From Pedobacter sp. ASV12 (GTDB lineage: Bacteria > Bacteroidota > Bacteroidia > Sphingobacteriales > Sphingobacteriaceae), in the NCBI RefSeq assembly GCF_016429155.1, contig NZ_JAELUC010000038.1, forward strand, positions 1 through 35,035: 35,035 bases of DNA, given 5' to 3'. The position numbers were made by a program, and so were the translations under genes. The notes under the pieces were generated by a model. It ran no database searches. It saw nothing but the letters and a program-made list of their open reading frames with translations, and was not told the origin of the DNA. Shown piece after piece: positions 17,058 through 24,967 of the stretch. Each line of letters starts with the position of its first letter. Position 1 is the first letter of the stretch.

Positions 17058-17930
17058 ATGAAGGTTCTCCAGTTTACCATACCTGTTGCTCACGATCGTA
17101 CAGTCATTGTGCAGGAAGACAATATGCCTCATTTTTATCCTTACCTGCACCGTCACCGCGAAGCACAGCTGATTTGGATTAAAGAAGGGGAGGGAACATT
17201 GATAGTGGCCAACAATATGTATGCATTTCAAAAGGGCGAAGTATACCTGTTGGGTGCTAACCAGCCCCATTTGTTGAAGAGCAATCCGGTTTACTTTGAA
17301 GAAAACAGCGGACTGAAGATCCAGTCGCTCATGATCTTTTTCGATCCGCAGGGAAAACTGGCGCCTGTTTTGGCATTACCCGAAATGCAATGGCTGGCCA
17401 CTTTTATACAACAGCATCAAAATGGATTTAAGGTACCCCAAGCCTATCAAGATCACCTGGTTAGCCTGATGCAGGCCGTGCAACAAGCTGGGAGTATGGA
17501 GGTCATGACTAGTTTTTTGAGTTTGTTTCAGTCGCTACAACAGCTGAACAGCCAATTAGAACCCTTGTCTACTTCTATTTTGCCGGGCTTTTCGGAAAGC
17601 GAGGGGCTAAGAATCGGCCATATTTTTAATTTCCTGATGCAAAACTATCACCGCAACATCAGTTTGGAAGAGGTAGCCGCCGAAGCCCACCTCACTCCGC
17701 AGGCCTTTTGCAGGTATTTTAAAAAACATACTCGGCAAACTTTCGTTGCTTTTTTGAACGAACTGCGCATTAACGAGGCCTGCAAAAAATTAACCAGCAG
17801 CCAATTCGAAAATATTGCGAGCGTGGCTTATACTTGCGGCTTTAACAACATCACCAATTTTAACCGTGTTTTCCGCTCGGTAAAAGGCCAGGCGCCCAAG
17901 GCCTATTTTAAGCGTTTATTGCAGATTTGA
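17058..17930 (+). CDS. AraC family regulator of the hydroxyproline cluster
   Basis: 290 aa. N-terminal cupin-like sensor domain (about 25-100; HFYPYLHRHREAQLIWIKEGEGTLIV ... LLGANQPHLL), linker, and a C-terminal AraC HTH pair (about 190-288; NISLEEVAAEAHLTPQAFCRYFKKHTRQTF and VAYTCGFNNITNFNRVFRSVKGQAP). Known: such regulators bind phased direct repeats next to -35 regions and activate catabolic genes on ligand binding. Same strand, 247 bp ahead of the dihydrodipicolinate-synthase-like gene. That gap holds two 12-bp direct repeats 21 bp apart followed by a TAnnTTTG box. Inferred: an activator responding to hydroxyproline or a catabolite. Confidence 0.9.
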   Translation: MKVLQFTIPVAHDRTVIVQEDNMPHFYPYLHRHREAQLIWIKEGEGTLIVANNMYAFQKGEVYLLGANQPHLLKSNPVYFEENSGLKIQSLMIFFDPQGKLAPVLALPEMQWLATFIQQHQNGFKVPQAYQDHLVSLMQAVQQAGSMEVMTSFLSLFQSLQQLNSQLEPLSTSILPGFSESEGLRIGHIFNFLMQNYHRNISLEEVAAEAHLTPQAFCRYFKKHTRQTFVAFLNELRINEACKKLTSSQFENIASVAYTCGFNNITNFNRVFRSVKGQAPKAYFKRLLQI

Positions 17931-17974
17931 AATAAAATTACCCATGTTTTCAGTTTTAATTTATTTGTTGGGTT

Positions 17975-18007
17975 AAAATCCGTTAATTCTTCATCAAAAC
18001 CCGTCAA
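17975..18007 (+). promoter_or_regulatory. Phased direct repeats, probable AraC operator
   Basis: AAAATCCGTTAA (17975-17986) and AAAACCCGTCAA (17996-18007) agree at 10 of 12 positions and start 21 bp apart, two helical turns. The second copy ends 20 bp before the TACTTTTG box, overlapping the -33 region, the classic placement for an AraC-type activator. A TTGGGTTAA immediately upstream (17968-17976) also occurs before the AraC gene itself (17027-17035). Confidence 0.5.
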
Positions 18008-18027
18008 AATTTATGGTCTTGTCTTTC

Positions 18028-18035
18028 TACTTTTG
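18028..18035 (+). promoter_or_regulatory. -7 element of the hydroxyproline operon
   Basis: TACTTTTG fits TAnnTTTG and lies about 140 bp before the first catabolic start codon at 18178. No good -33 TTTG is present, as expected for an activator-dependent promoter. Confidence 0.45.
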
Positions 18036-18177
18036 GTTCAGGTGATTGTTGGTAACGGCAATGCCTTTCAACCCAAACTTAAACCGATTGAAAGCATGGG
18101 GCTATCCTAATTAGTCAACCACCAGGAAGAATGGTCAACTAATGGGAAGGCTTCATGAGCATTAAAAAATTGAACAG

Positions 18178-19110
18178 ATGAAAAACGTAGCATGGCAAGG
18201 TGTTTATCCTGCACTTTTAACTCCATTTAAAGAGAACGACGAAATAGATTATCCTTTGTTCCAAAAAAACCTCGATGCCCAACTGGCCGCCGGGGTCGAC
18301 GGTATCATTATTTGTGGCTCCTTGGGCGAAGCCAGTACCCTAAGCAGTGCCGAAAAGCTGGAATTATTGGCTTATTGCGTAAAAACCATCAACGGCAGGG
18401 TGCCGGTTATCCTGAATATTGCGGAGCAGGTAACCAAGGATGCGATCGCCATGGCTCAACAGGCAGAACAAATCGGCGCCGATGGCCTGATGCTGTTGCC
18501 ACCACTGCGCTACAAAGCCGATGATGAAGAAACGCTTGCCTATTTTAAAAGCGTGGCTAGTGCTACTTCACTGTCTATCATGATTTACAACAATCCGGTT
18601 GACTACGGCATTAAGGTTTCTGTCGAGATGTTCGAAGAGTTGGAGCCCTTTGCCAACATACAGGCCGTGAAAGAAAGCACGAGGGATGTTTCGAACGTAA
18701 CGCGAATGATCAACCGTTTTGGCGATCGTTTTAAGATTTTATGCGGCGTAGATCCATTGGCCTTCGAATGCCTGGCTTTGGGTGCCCATGGTTGGGTAGC
18801 TGGCTTGGTTGATGCCTTTCCGGCCGAAACCGTGGCCATTTATCGACTGGTTAAAAATAACCGCCATGCCGAAGCGTTAGAAATCTATCGCTGGTTTTTG
18901 CCTTTGTTGGAGTTGGATATCCATGCCAAATTGGTTCAATACATCAAGTTGGCTGCAGAGGCTACCGGCATTGGCTCGGAATATGTTAGAGCGCCTCGCC
19001 TGGTTTTAAAAGGCCAGGAACGTGCCTATGTGCAACAGGTTATTAACGAAGGCCTTGTTGCCCGTCCAAAATTACCGGCGTATTTGGATTTGGCAGTCGC
19101 AGTTCTTTAA
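18178..19110 (+). CDS. DapA-family 1-pyrroline-4-hydroxy-2-carboxylate deaminase (probable)
   Basis: 310 aa TIM-barrel of the dihydrodipicolinate synthase/N-acetylneuraminate lyase family. Seen: CGSLGEASTLS (substrate-carboxylate loop), MIYNNP (catalytic Tyr137) and AVKESTRD (Schiff-base Lys165). Function is assigned from context: it lies with a hydroxyproline epimerase, a D-amino acid dehydrogenase and an aldehyde dehydrogenase of the 2-oxoglutarate-semialdehyde type. In that pathway a DapA homologue deaminates and dehydrates pyrroline-4-hydroxy-2-carboxylate to 2-oxoglutarate semialdehyde. First gene of the cluster; the next starts 26 bp after its stop. A different DapA-family lyase activity cannot be excluded from sequence alone. 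Confidence 0.87.
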   Translation: MKNVAWQGVYPALLTPFKENDEIDYPLFQKNLDAQLAAGVDGIIICGSLGEASTLSSAEKLELLAYCVKTINGRVPVILNIAEQVTKDAIAMAQQAEQIGADGLMLLPPLRYKADDEETLAYFKSVASATSLSIMIYNNPVDYGIKVSVEMFEELEPFANIQAVKESTRDVSNVTRMINRFGDRFKILCGVDPLAFECLALGAHGWVAGLVDAFPAETVAIYRLVKNNRHAEALEIYRWFLPLLELDIHAKLVQYIKLAAEATGIGSEYVRAPRLVLKGQERAYVQQVINEGLVARPKLPAYLDLAVAVL

Positions 19111-19136
19111 CTTCGTTTAAGTAAAACAAGAAAATC

Positions 19137-20621
19137 ATGTATCAAGATACCAGTATAGCCATGCTTGATGAGCTGTTGGCCAGTTCGGTAAAAGCTTATC
19201 ACCAGTACAAAACCTATTCGCTAAAGCAACGTGCCGATTTTATGCGTGCCATTGCCAAAGAAATCGAATTGTTAGGCGATGGGCTCATTGAAACTGCCCA
19301 TGCAGAAACCAATTTGCCAGCTGCCCGTTTAATGAACGAAAGAGCTCGCACTATTTTTCAGCTCAACAGCTATGCCGATGCTGCCGAACAAGGCAATTGG
19401 CTGGAAGCGAGTATCGATACGGCTTTGCCTGAACGAACGCCGCCCAAACCCGACTTGAGAAAAATGCTCGTGCCTTTGGGTACGGTTGTGGTTTTTGGGG
19501 CCAGTAATTTTCCTTTTGCCTATTCTACCGCTGGCGGAGATACGGCTTGTGCTTTTGCAGCCGGTTGCCCGGTGGTGGTAAAGGCCCATCCGGCGCATGC
19601 CAAAACCTCTACTTTGGTAGCCGACGCCATTTATAAAGCTGCTCGGCAATGCCAAATGCCTGATGGAATTTTTCACCACGTCTATGGAGCTGGTTTCGAA
19701 ACCGGCGAATACCTGGCCAAACATCCTGCCGTAAAGGCCATCGGTTTTACGGGTTCTTTTAGCGGGGGCAAAGCCCTGTTCGACTGGGCCAACCAACGTA
19801 AAAACCCCATTCCGGTTTTTGCCGAAATGGGCAGTGTGAATCCTGTTTTTTTGTTGCCCGAAAAACTGCAGGCAGAAGCTGAGGGGCTGGCCAAGCAATG
19901 TGCGGGTTCCGTTACCCTGGGCATGGGCCAGTTCTGCACCAATCCGGGTTTGCTTATTGCTATTGATGGCGAGGGATTAGACCGTTTTGTACAGCACCTG
20001 CGCAAAGAAATTAAAAGTATTATCCCCAGCAAGATGTTGCATACTGGCATTGCCAAAAATTTCGGCGAAAAACTAGAAAAGGCCTTGGCCCAAAAAGGAG
20101 TGCAGCTGCTCACCCAAACCGAACAAAACATTGGCGAAGGTGAAGGCCTCATCAGTATTGCCACCACCACCGCGCGTACTTTTTTAAATAATCCGGTATT
20201 GCACGAAGAGGTATTTGGGCCTTATTCGCTCATTATCCAATGCCAAAACGAAGCAGAAATGCTGGAGATTGCCCAAAAACTGGAAGGCCAGCTAACGGCA
20301 ACCTTAATGGCCACCCCAAAAGACATGAGGCAGCACCGCGAGTTGCTAACCTACGTACAGGAGATCTGTGGGCGTTTTATCCTGAACAATGTGCCAACGG
20401 GCGTAGAAGTAAGCTTGCCTATGCAGCATGGCGGGCCATTTCCAGCCAGTACCGATAGCAGGTTCACTTCGGTAGGAGCCGATGGGATTAAGCGCTTTGC
20501 CCGTCCGGTTTGCTTTCAGAACTGGGGCGATGAATTTTTGCCAGACGAGCTTAAAAACGGCAATCCTTTGCAAATATGGAGAACCGTAAACAATGAGCTT
20601 ACCCACGATGCCATTTCCTAA
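19137..20621 (+). CDS. 2-oxoglutarate semialdehyde dehydrogenase (aldehyde dehydrogenase, NADP+ type)
   Basis: 494 aa, aldehyde dehydrogenase superfamily. Seen: VVFGASNFPFAYSTAGGDTACAFAAGCPVVVKAHPAH (cofactor region), GFTGSFSGGKALFD, FAEMGSVNP (general-base Glu region) and GMGQFCTNPG with catalytic Cys267. The GSVNP and QFCTNPG forms are typical of the NADP+-type KGSADH branch found in hydroxyproline, glucarate and arabinose pathways. It oxidises 2-oxoglutarate semialdehyde to 2-oxoglutarate, feeding the TCA cycle. The epimerase starts 12 bp after its stop, so translation within one mRNA is likely. Confidence 0.9.
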   Translation: MYQDTSIAMLDELLASSVKAYHQYKTYSLKQRADFMRAIAKEIELLGDGLIETAHAETNLPAARLMNERARTIFQLNSYADAAEQGNWLEASIDTALPERTPPKPDLRKMLVPLGTVVVFGASNFPFAYSTAGGDTACAFAAGCPVVVKAHPAHAKTSTLVADAIYKAARQCQMPDGIFHHVYGAGFETGEYLAKHPAVKAIGFTGSFSGGKALFDWANQRKNPIPVFAEMGSVNPVFLLPEKLQAEAEGLAKQCAGSVTLGMGQFCTNPGLLIAIDGEGLDRFVQHLRKEIKSIIPSKMLHTGIAKNFGEKLEKALAQKGVQLLTQTEQNIGEGEGLISIATTTARTFLNNPVLHEEVFGPYSLIIQCQNEAEMLEIAQKLEGQLTATLMATPKDMRQHRELLTYVQEICGRFILNNVPTGVEVSLPMQHGGPFPASTDSRFTSVGADGIKRFARPVCFQNWGDEFLPDELKNGNPLQIWRTVNNELTHDAIS

Positions 20622-20633
20622 AAATATCAGCCA

Positions 20634-21632
20634 ATGAAAAAAACATTCAGTTGCATAGATGCACATACCTGCGGCAATCCGGTAAGGGTAGTGGCTGGCG
20701 GAGGCCCGATCTTGGCGGGCAACAGCATGATGGAGCGTCGCCTGCATTTTTTAAGGGAATACGATTGGATCAGAAAAGGATTGATGTTCGAACCTCGCGG
20801 ACACGACATGATGAGCGGCAGCATTTTATATCCACCAATCGACCCTGCAAATGATATTGGTGTACTTTACATAGAAACCAGTGGCTGCTTGCCTATGTGT
20901 GGCCACGGTACCATCGGTACGGTAACCATTGCCATTGAAGAAGGCTTGGTCATGCCTAAAGTACCCGGAAAGCTAAGACTAGAAACTCCTGCTGGCCTGG
21001 TGCTGGTCGAATATGTGCAGGAAGCCGGCAAGGTTAAATCGGTGAAGCTGATTAACATCAAATCGTACCTGGCTGCCGAATCGCTGGAAATTGATTGCCC
21101 GGATTTGGGGAAACTAACCGTTGATGTGGCCTATGGCGGAAATTTCTATGCCATTGTTGATCCGCAGGAAAATTTTAAAGGCATTGAAAACCACACGGCC
21201 GATCAGTTGGTAGGCTGGAGCAGGGCCTGTCGAAAGCAGATGAACGAACGCTACAGTTTTGTCCATCCAGAAGATGCCAATATCAATGGCCTGAGCCATT
21301 TTTTATGGACTGGTGCAACCATTTCGCCTGAGGCTACGGCCAGAAACGCGGTTTTTTATGGCGATAAAGCAATCGACCGCTCGCCTTGCGGTACAGGCAC
21401 ATCGGCGCGTATGGCACAATGGTTTGCCAAGGGAAAGCTGAGAAAGGGAGATCGCTTTGTTCACGAAAGCATCATCGGTTCGCAGTTTGTGGGCACCATC
21501 GAAGAAGAAACCACCATTGCCGGTAAACCCGCCATCGTACCCGGTATACAGGGCTGGGCCAAGGTAACGGGCTACAATACCATTTTTATTGACGACGACG
21601 ATCCTTATGCACATGGATTTCAGGTCATTTAA
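20634..21632 (+). CDS. 4-hydroxyproline 2-epimerase
   Basis: 332 aa, proline racemase family. The two catalytic cysteines are present: MCGHGT (Cys89) and SPCGTGTSA (Cys252). This Cys/Cys pair marks racemases/epimerases and excludes the Cys/Thr trans-3-hydroxyproline dehydratase branch. The cluster context (D-amino acid dehydrogenase, deaminase, semialdehyde dehydrogenase) favours epimerisation of trans-4-hydroxy-L-proline to cis-4-hydroxy-D-proline over proline racemisation. No signal peptide, so cytoplasmic. An 84-bp gap separates it from the next gene and contains a low-complexity stretch (CAGTTGGCAGTTTTCAATTA-like) with no clear terminator. Confidence 0.92.
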   Translation: MKKTFSCIDAHTCGNPVRVVAGGGPILAGNSMMERRLHFLREYDWIRKGLMFEPRGHDMMSGSILYPPIDPANDIGVLYIETSGCLPMCGHGTIGTVTIAIEEGLVMPKVPGKLRLETPAGLVLVEYVQEAGKVKSVKLINIKSYLAAESLEIDCPDLGKLTVDVAYGGNFYAIVDPQENFKGIENHTADQLVGWSRACRKQMNERYSFVHPEDANINGLSHFLWTGATISPEATARNAVFYGDKAIDRSPCGTGTSARMAQWFAKGKLRKGDRFVHESIIGSQFVGTIEEETTIAGKPAIVPGIQGWAKVTGYNTIFIDDDDPYAHGFQVI

Positions 21633-21716
21633 TTTTTCAGTTGGCAGTTTTCAATTACCAGTCAATAGTAGCAATTTAACAATAACAACAATAGCAGTTC
21701 CCCCTTTACATCAATC

Positions 21717-22985
21717 ATGAATCCTTATCCGGCTAAACCCTCAGTAATTATTATCGGCGGTGGCATTATTGGTCTTTGCTCGGCCTATTACTTGTTAAAG
21801 CAAGGCTATCAGCCTACGGTCATTGATCAGGGAAACCTGTTGGATAACTGTTCTTCGGGCAATGCAGGCATGATTGTGCCCAGCCATTTTGTGCCTTTGG
21901 CAGCACCTGGGATGATCAGTCAGGGAATTAAATGGATGTTCGACAGCAAAAGTCCATTCTATGTCAAGCCTTCCCTTAATCCGGCATTGCTTTCGTGGGG
22001 TGTGAAATTTTGGAAACATGCCAACGCCCAACATGTGGCCAACTCGGCCGTACCACTTCGCGATCTGCATTTGTTGAGCAAGCAATTGTATGACGAGCTG
22101 GAAAAAGAACCTGAATTGGATTTCGGGCTCGAGAAAAAAGGCATACTCATGCTCTACAAAACACAGGCAACGGGCCATGAAGAAATCCACTTGGCCAGCC
22201 AGGCGCAGCAATTGGGGCTAGATGTGGCCGTACTCAATGCCCAACAAGTACAGGATTTAGAGCCAGATACCGAGTTAAATGTATTGGGAGCGGTACATTA
22301 CCGTTGCGACGGCCATTTATATCCCAATGCTTTGGTACAGCAACTTATTGCCTATTTGCAACGCAACGATGTGCAGCTAATCACCCATTGTAAAGTAACT
22401 GGCTTTGAAATAGACCATGGAGAAATCAAGGCCATAAAAACAGAAAAGGGAAATTTTGTGGCCGACTTAACGGTCATGACTGGCGGAGCCTGGCTCCCAG
22501 AGCTCGCTAAAATGGCCAAACTCAATATCCCGGTCATGCCAGGCAAAGGTTACTCCTTCATGGTCGACCCTCAACAAAAGAAAATACATCATCCGGCCTT
22601 GTTGCTGGAAGCCAGAGTGGCAGTTACCCCTATGAATGGCCAGGTACGTTTTGGCGGAACGATGGAAATTGCACCAATCAATAAACAGATCAACCAAAAA
22701 AGAGTACAGGGCATCGTTGATGCTATTCCACAGTACTATAAAGACCATCAGGTAGCCATGCCCCAGTTGGATCAAATATGGTATGGCTTTAGGCCCTGCT
22801 CGCCCGATGGCTTGCCTTATATCGGCTATAGCCAGCATCTCAACAACCTGATTATTGCCGGCGGACACGGCATGATGGGACTGAGCTTAGGGCCTGCTAC
22901 AGGTAAACTAGTTGCTGAGCTAGCCTTAAAGCAGCATGGCCTATCGGTTCCGATAACGGCCTTCGGGCCCGAACGCTTCAAATAG
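21717..22985 (+). CDS. FAD-dependent D-amino acid (D-hydroxyproline) dehydrogenase, DadA-like
   Basis: 422 aa. Seen: an N-terminal Rossmann dinucleotide motif (VIIIGGGIIGLCSAYYLL), CSSGNAGMIVPSHFVPLAAPG as in DadA-type enzymes, TGGAWLPELA, MPGKGYSF, and the C-terminal FAD contact GGHGMMGLSLGPATGKLVAEL. Context gives the substrate: cis-4-hydroxy-D-proline, oxidised to pyrroline-4-hydroxy-2-carboxylate. It is the single-subunit DadA type rather than the three-subunit oxidase found in some pseudomonads. Electrons probably pass to the membrane quinone pool, as for DadA. Its 3' end overlaps the convergent small gene at 22978 by 8 bp. Confidence 0.9.
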   Translation: MNPYPAKPSVIIIGGGIIGLCSAYYLLKQGYQPTVIDQGNLLDNCSSGNAGMIVPSHFVPLAAPGMISQGIKWMFDSKSPFYVKPSLNPALLSWGVKFWKHANAQHVANSAVPLRDLHLLSKQLYDELEKEPELDFGLEKKGILMLYKTQATGHEEIHLASQAQQLGLDVAVLNAQQVQDLEPDTELNVLGAVHYRCDGHLYPNALVQQLIAYLQRNDVQLITHCKVTGFEIDHGEIKAIKTEKGNFVADLTVMTGGAWLPELAKMAKLNIPVMPGKGYSFMVDPQQKKIHHPALLLEARVAVTPMNGQVRFGGTMEIAPINKQINQKRVQGIVDAIPQYYKDHQVAMPQLDQIWYGFRPCSPDGLPYIGYSQHLNNLIIAGGHGMMGLSLGPATGKLVAELALKQHGLSVPITAFGPERFK

Positions 22986-23352
22986 CGAGGCGTTTATAGC
23001 GCAACAGGTAAAAGGCAAAGCCTGCAGCAATGAGCACTAACACAGTTGACAGCTTATCTAGGGGCAGGCTGCAACTATTGGTATAAGTTGCTCTAAGGCC
23101 GCAAAGACCACTAGCCACAGAGCATGGTGTAGTACTGGTTGTCGCTACCCAAGAACATCCGGGAGGTACATCTACATAGGTAGAAAATGAATAATTAGAT
23201 CCTCCACACAAACTCGTTCCGCTTGCTGGAGAGTAGAACAGCCTGCTTGTTGGAATGGATGAGCCTTGTAAAATACAGCCTGTATAGGTTTGGGCTTTGG
23301 AGGCAAAAGCAATAAGAAGGATGATGAAAAAAACAATTGATTTTCTTTTCAT
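22978..23352 (-). CDS. Small exported Cys-rich protein with PLD-TM-basic C-terminus (copy B)
   Basis: 124 aa. Signal peptide (MKRKSIVFFIILLIAFASKAQ) then TYTGCILQG, a Ser/Thr-rich ectodomain with six Cys, SCSLPLDKLS, a hydrophobic helix (TVLVLIAAGFAFYLL) and a basic tail RYKRLAI. The six-Cys layout and the LCGLRATYTNSC-PLD stretch resemble GCGVKGNYVIDNC-PLD of the protein at 23547, so B and C are clearly related; the protein at 13637 is a more distant relative. No enzymatic motif seen. Function unknown: probably envelope-anchored or processed at the C-terminus. Confidence 0.75.
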   Translation of the reverse strand: MKRKSIVFFIILLIAFASKAQTYTGCILQGSSIPTSRLFYSPASGTSLCGGSNYSFSTYVDVPPGCSWVATTSTTPCSVASGLCGLRATYTNSCSLPLDKLSTVLVLIAAGFAFYLLRYKRLAI

Positions 23353-23546
23353 AGTAGCTCAGAAAATCCAAAGCAAGTGCCAAGGACTTTTTGGGGAGCC
23401 ATCATGCATCGTTAGGGTTGCGTTAAAATTGGCTTAGGGTCTCAAAAAGAACCATTTTTTGAGGTTTGATGACATTTGTTTGGGTTGGTTTTTATGTTTG
23501 CCAACGCCGATGGAGCCGGAAAATTAATCTACGAATCGAGGAGCTT

Positions 23547-23951
23547 TTACGCGAGCAGCGGCCTGCTGCGCCTCCTCAACAACGAAAAGACCGCGCCGCC
23601 TACAAGCAGCAAAGCTGCCCAGGCATAACCATCCAGTGGACAATTGTCTATCACGTAATTTCCCTTTACGCCGCAACCGCCGCCTACAATACAGTTTCGA
23701 TAATTGGGACTGGTGATAAGACTTAATGGATTTGGAGAAACCGTACACTGCGGACTAAAAGTAGTATATACGTTAGGATCGAAACGTTCAACATTGTTAA
23801 AGCCATTGCAACTGGTAAAGGTGCCCAACGATTTGGTGTACACTTTGTAATCGGCAATGTAGGTGTCGTAGGTTACAATGCAACCACTTTGGGCTTTGGC
23901 ATTTAAACTTAAAAGAAAAAACAGGCTAAAGAATAGGTTAATGATTTTCAT
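23547..23951 (-). CDS. Small exported Cys-rich protein with PLD-TM-basic C-terminus (copy C)
   Basis: 134 aa. Signal peptide (MKIINLFFSLFFLLSLNAKAQ) then SGCIVTY, a ~90-residue ectodomain with six Cys, DNCPLDGYAW, a hydrophobic helix (AALLLVGGAVFSLL) and a strongly basic tail RRRSRPLLA. It shares PLD(G/D)Y(A/T)W with the protein at 13637 and Cys spacing with the one at 22978. About 195 bp separates it from copy B on the same strand; each could have its own promoter. The upstream ~220 bp is very AT-rich. Function unknown. Confidence 0.75.
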   Translation of the reverse strand: MKIINLFFSLFFLLSLNAKAQSGCIVTYDTYIADYKVYTKSLGTFTSCNGFNNVERFDPNVYTTFSPQCTVSPNPLSLITSPNYRNCIVGGGCGVKGNYVIDNCPLDGYAWAALLLVGGAVFSLLRRRSRPLLA

Positions 23952-24208
23952 AATAGGATGTTAAGATTAATCTATGGTTTTCAAACGGAGTGCCATTGAT
24001 GACCTTAACGCCTATAATTAATCAAAGGTTTAATATGTTAATTTTTGGTTATTTTATTTAATTTTGAGTGTATCTATGATTGTTTAATTGTCTATAATTA
24101 AGTACCTTATCTCGTTAATATGTATTAAATATATTTAATCTATAGATTTAGTAGTATTTATTTAAAATATTGCTATTTTTGAGAAGTTTTGATTCAAAGA
24201 ACTTTTCC
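23952..24208. other. AT-rich intergenic region between divergent genes
   Basis: Strongly AT-biased DNA holding two copies of CTATAATTAA about 80 bp apart (near 24012 and 24092). No coding frame supported. It should contain the promoters of the minus-strand gene at 23547 and the hydrolase gene; TATTTTTG at 24174-24181 is the best -7 candidate for the latter. Confidence 0.5.
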
Positions 24209-24967
24209 ATGCAATTATCATTCACTTCGACAATAAGCGTTCAACAAGATTTGACAAAGGACCGGCCTATTGTCCTGCTTCACGGCCTATTGGGGCAGTT
24301 GAGCAATTGGAAACACGTTAAAGAACGTTTTGGGTACAAGTATCGGGTTTTTGCGCCCGAATTACCTTTGTTTAATGGATTGCGGGGCAACAACCTCGAA
24401 CGGTTGGTGCAGTTTCTGGAAAACTACATTGTCCAGAACCAAATCGACCAGCCGGTTCTGGTCGGCAATTCGTTAGGTGGGCACATCGCCTTGCTCTATA
24501 CGTTAAAACATCCCAAAAAAGTAGCTAAACTGGTACTTACGGGCAGTTCTGGTCTATACGAGAACACATTTGGAGGCACTTTTCCAAGAGTTAAGGATTA
24601 TAGCTACATCAAAGGGAAGGTAGAAGATGTTTTTGAGCGGAAAGAAGTGGTAGACGAAGCCCTGGTTAACCACATTTTCGAAATCGTGCAGCAAAAATCA
24701 AAAGCTTTAGCCATTATCGGTTTGGCCAGAGATACACAAAAACAAAACCTTAAAAACCAGTTGCCCCACATTAAAGTACCTACTTTGCTGCTTTGGGGTT
24801 TACAGGATGTGGTTACGCCTCCGGCGGTTGCCGAACAGTTTAAGGAACTATTGCCACAAGCTAAGTTGCATTACCTCAACAATTGTGGCCATGCGCCCAT
24901 GATGGAACAACCCGAACTTTTTAACCTGCACCTGAGTAATTTTTTAGCCAGTAACTATGCCTGTTAA
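24209..24967 (+). CDS. Alpha/beta hydrolase
   Basis: 252 aa from ATG 24209. A TTG 39 bases upstream would overlap the TATTTTTG promoter box, so it is rejected. Seen: oxyanion-hole region IVLLHGLLGQLSNW, nucleophile elbow VGNSLGGH (Ser88), acid LLLWGLQDVVTP and catalytic His in NCGHAPMMEQPE, a complete triad. Known: the family covers esterases, lipases and C-C hydrolases; the substrate is not predictable. Its last 11 bp overlap the start of the sterol desaturase-family gene, which suggests translational coupling and a shared role in lipid metabolism. Confidence 0.92.
   Translation: MQLSFTSTISVQQDLTKDRPIVLLHGLLGQLSNWKHVKERFGYKYRVFAPELPLFNGLRGNNLERLVQFLENYIVQNQIDQPVLVGNSLGGHIALLYTLKHPKKVAKLVLTGSSGLYENTFGGTFPRVKDYSYIKGKVEDVFERKEVVDEALVNHIFEIVQQKSKALAIIGLARDTQKQNLKNQLPHIKVPTLLLWGLQDVVTPPAVAEQFKELLPQAKLHYLNNCGHAPMMEQPELFNLHLSNFLASNYAC

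Noticed and set aside
23466..23726. Plus-strand ORF antisense to small exported protein C
   Set aside because: The minus-strand frame has a signal peptide and a C-terminal signal matching its paralogues; the plus frame has no coherent features.
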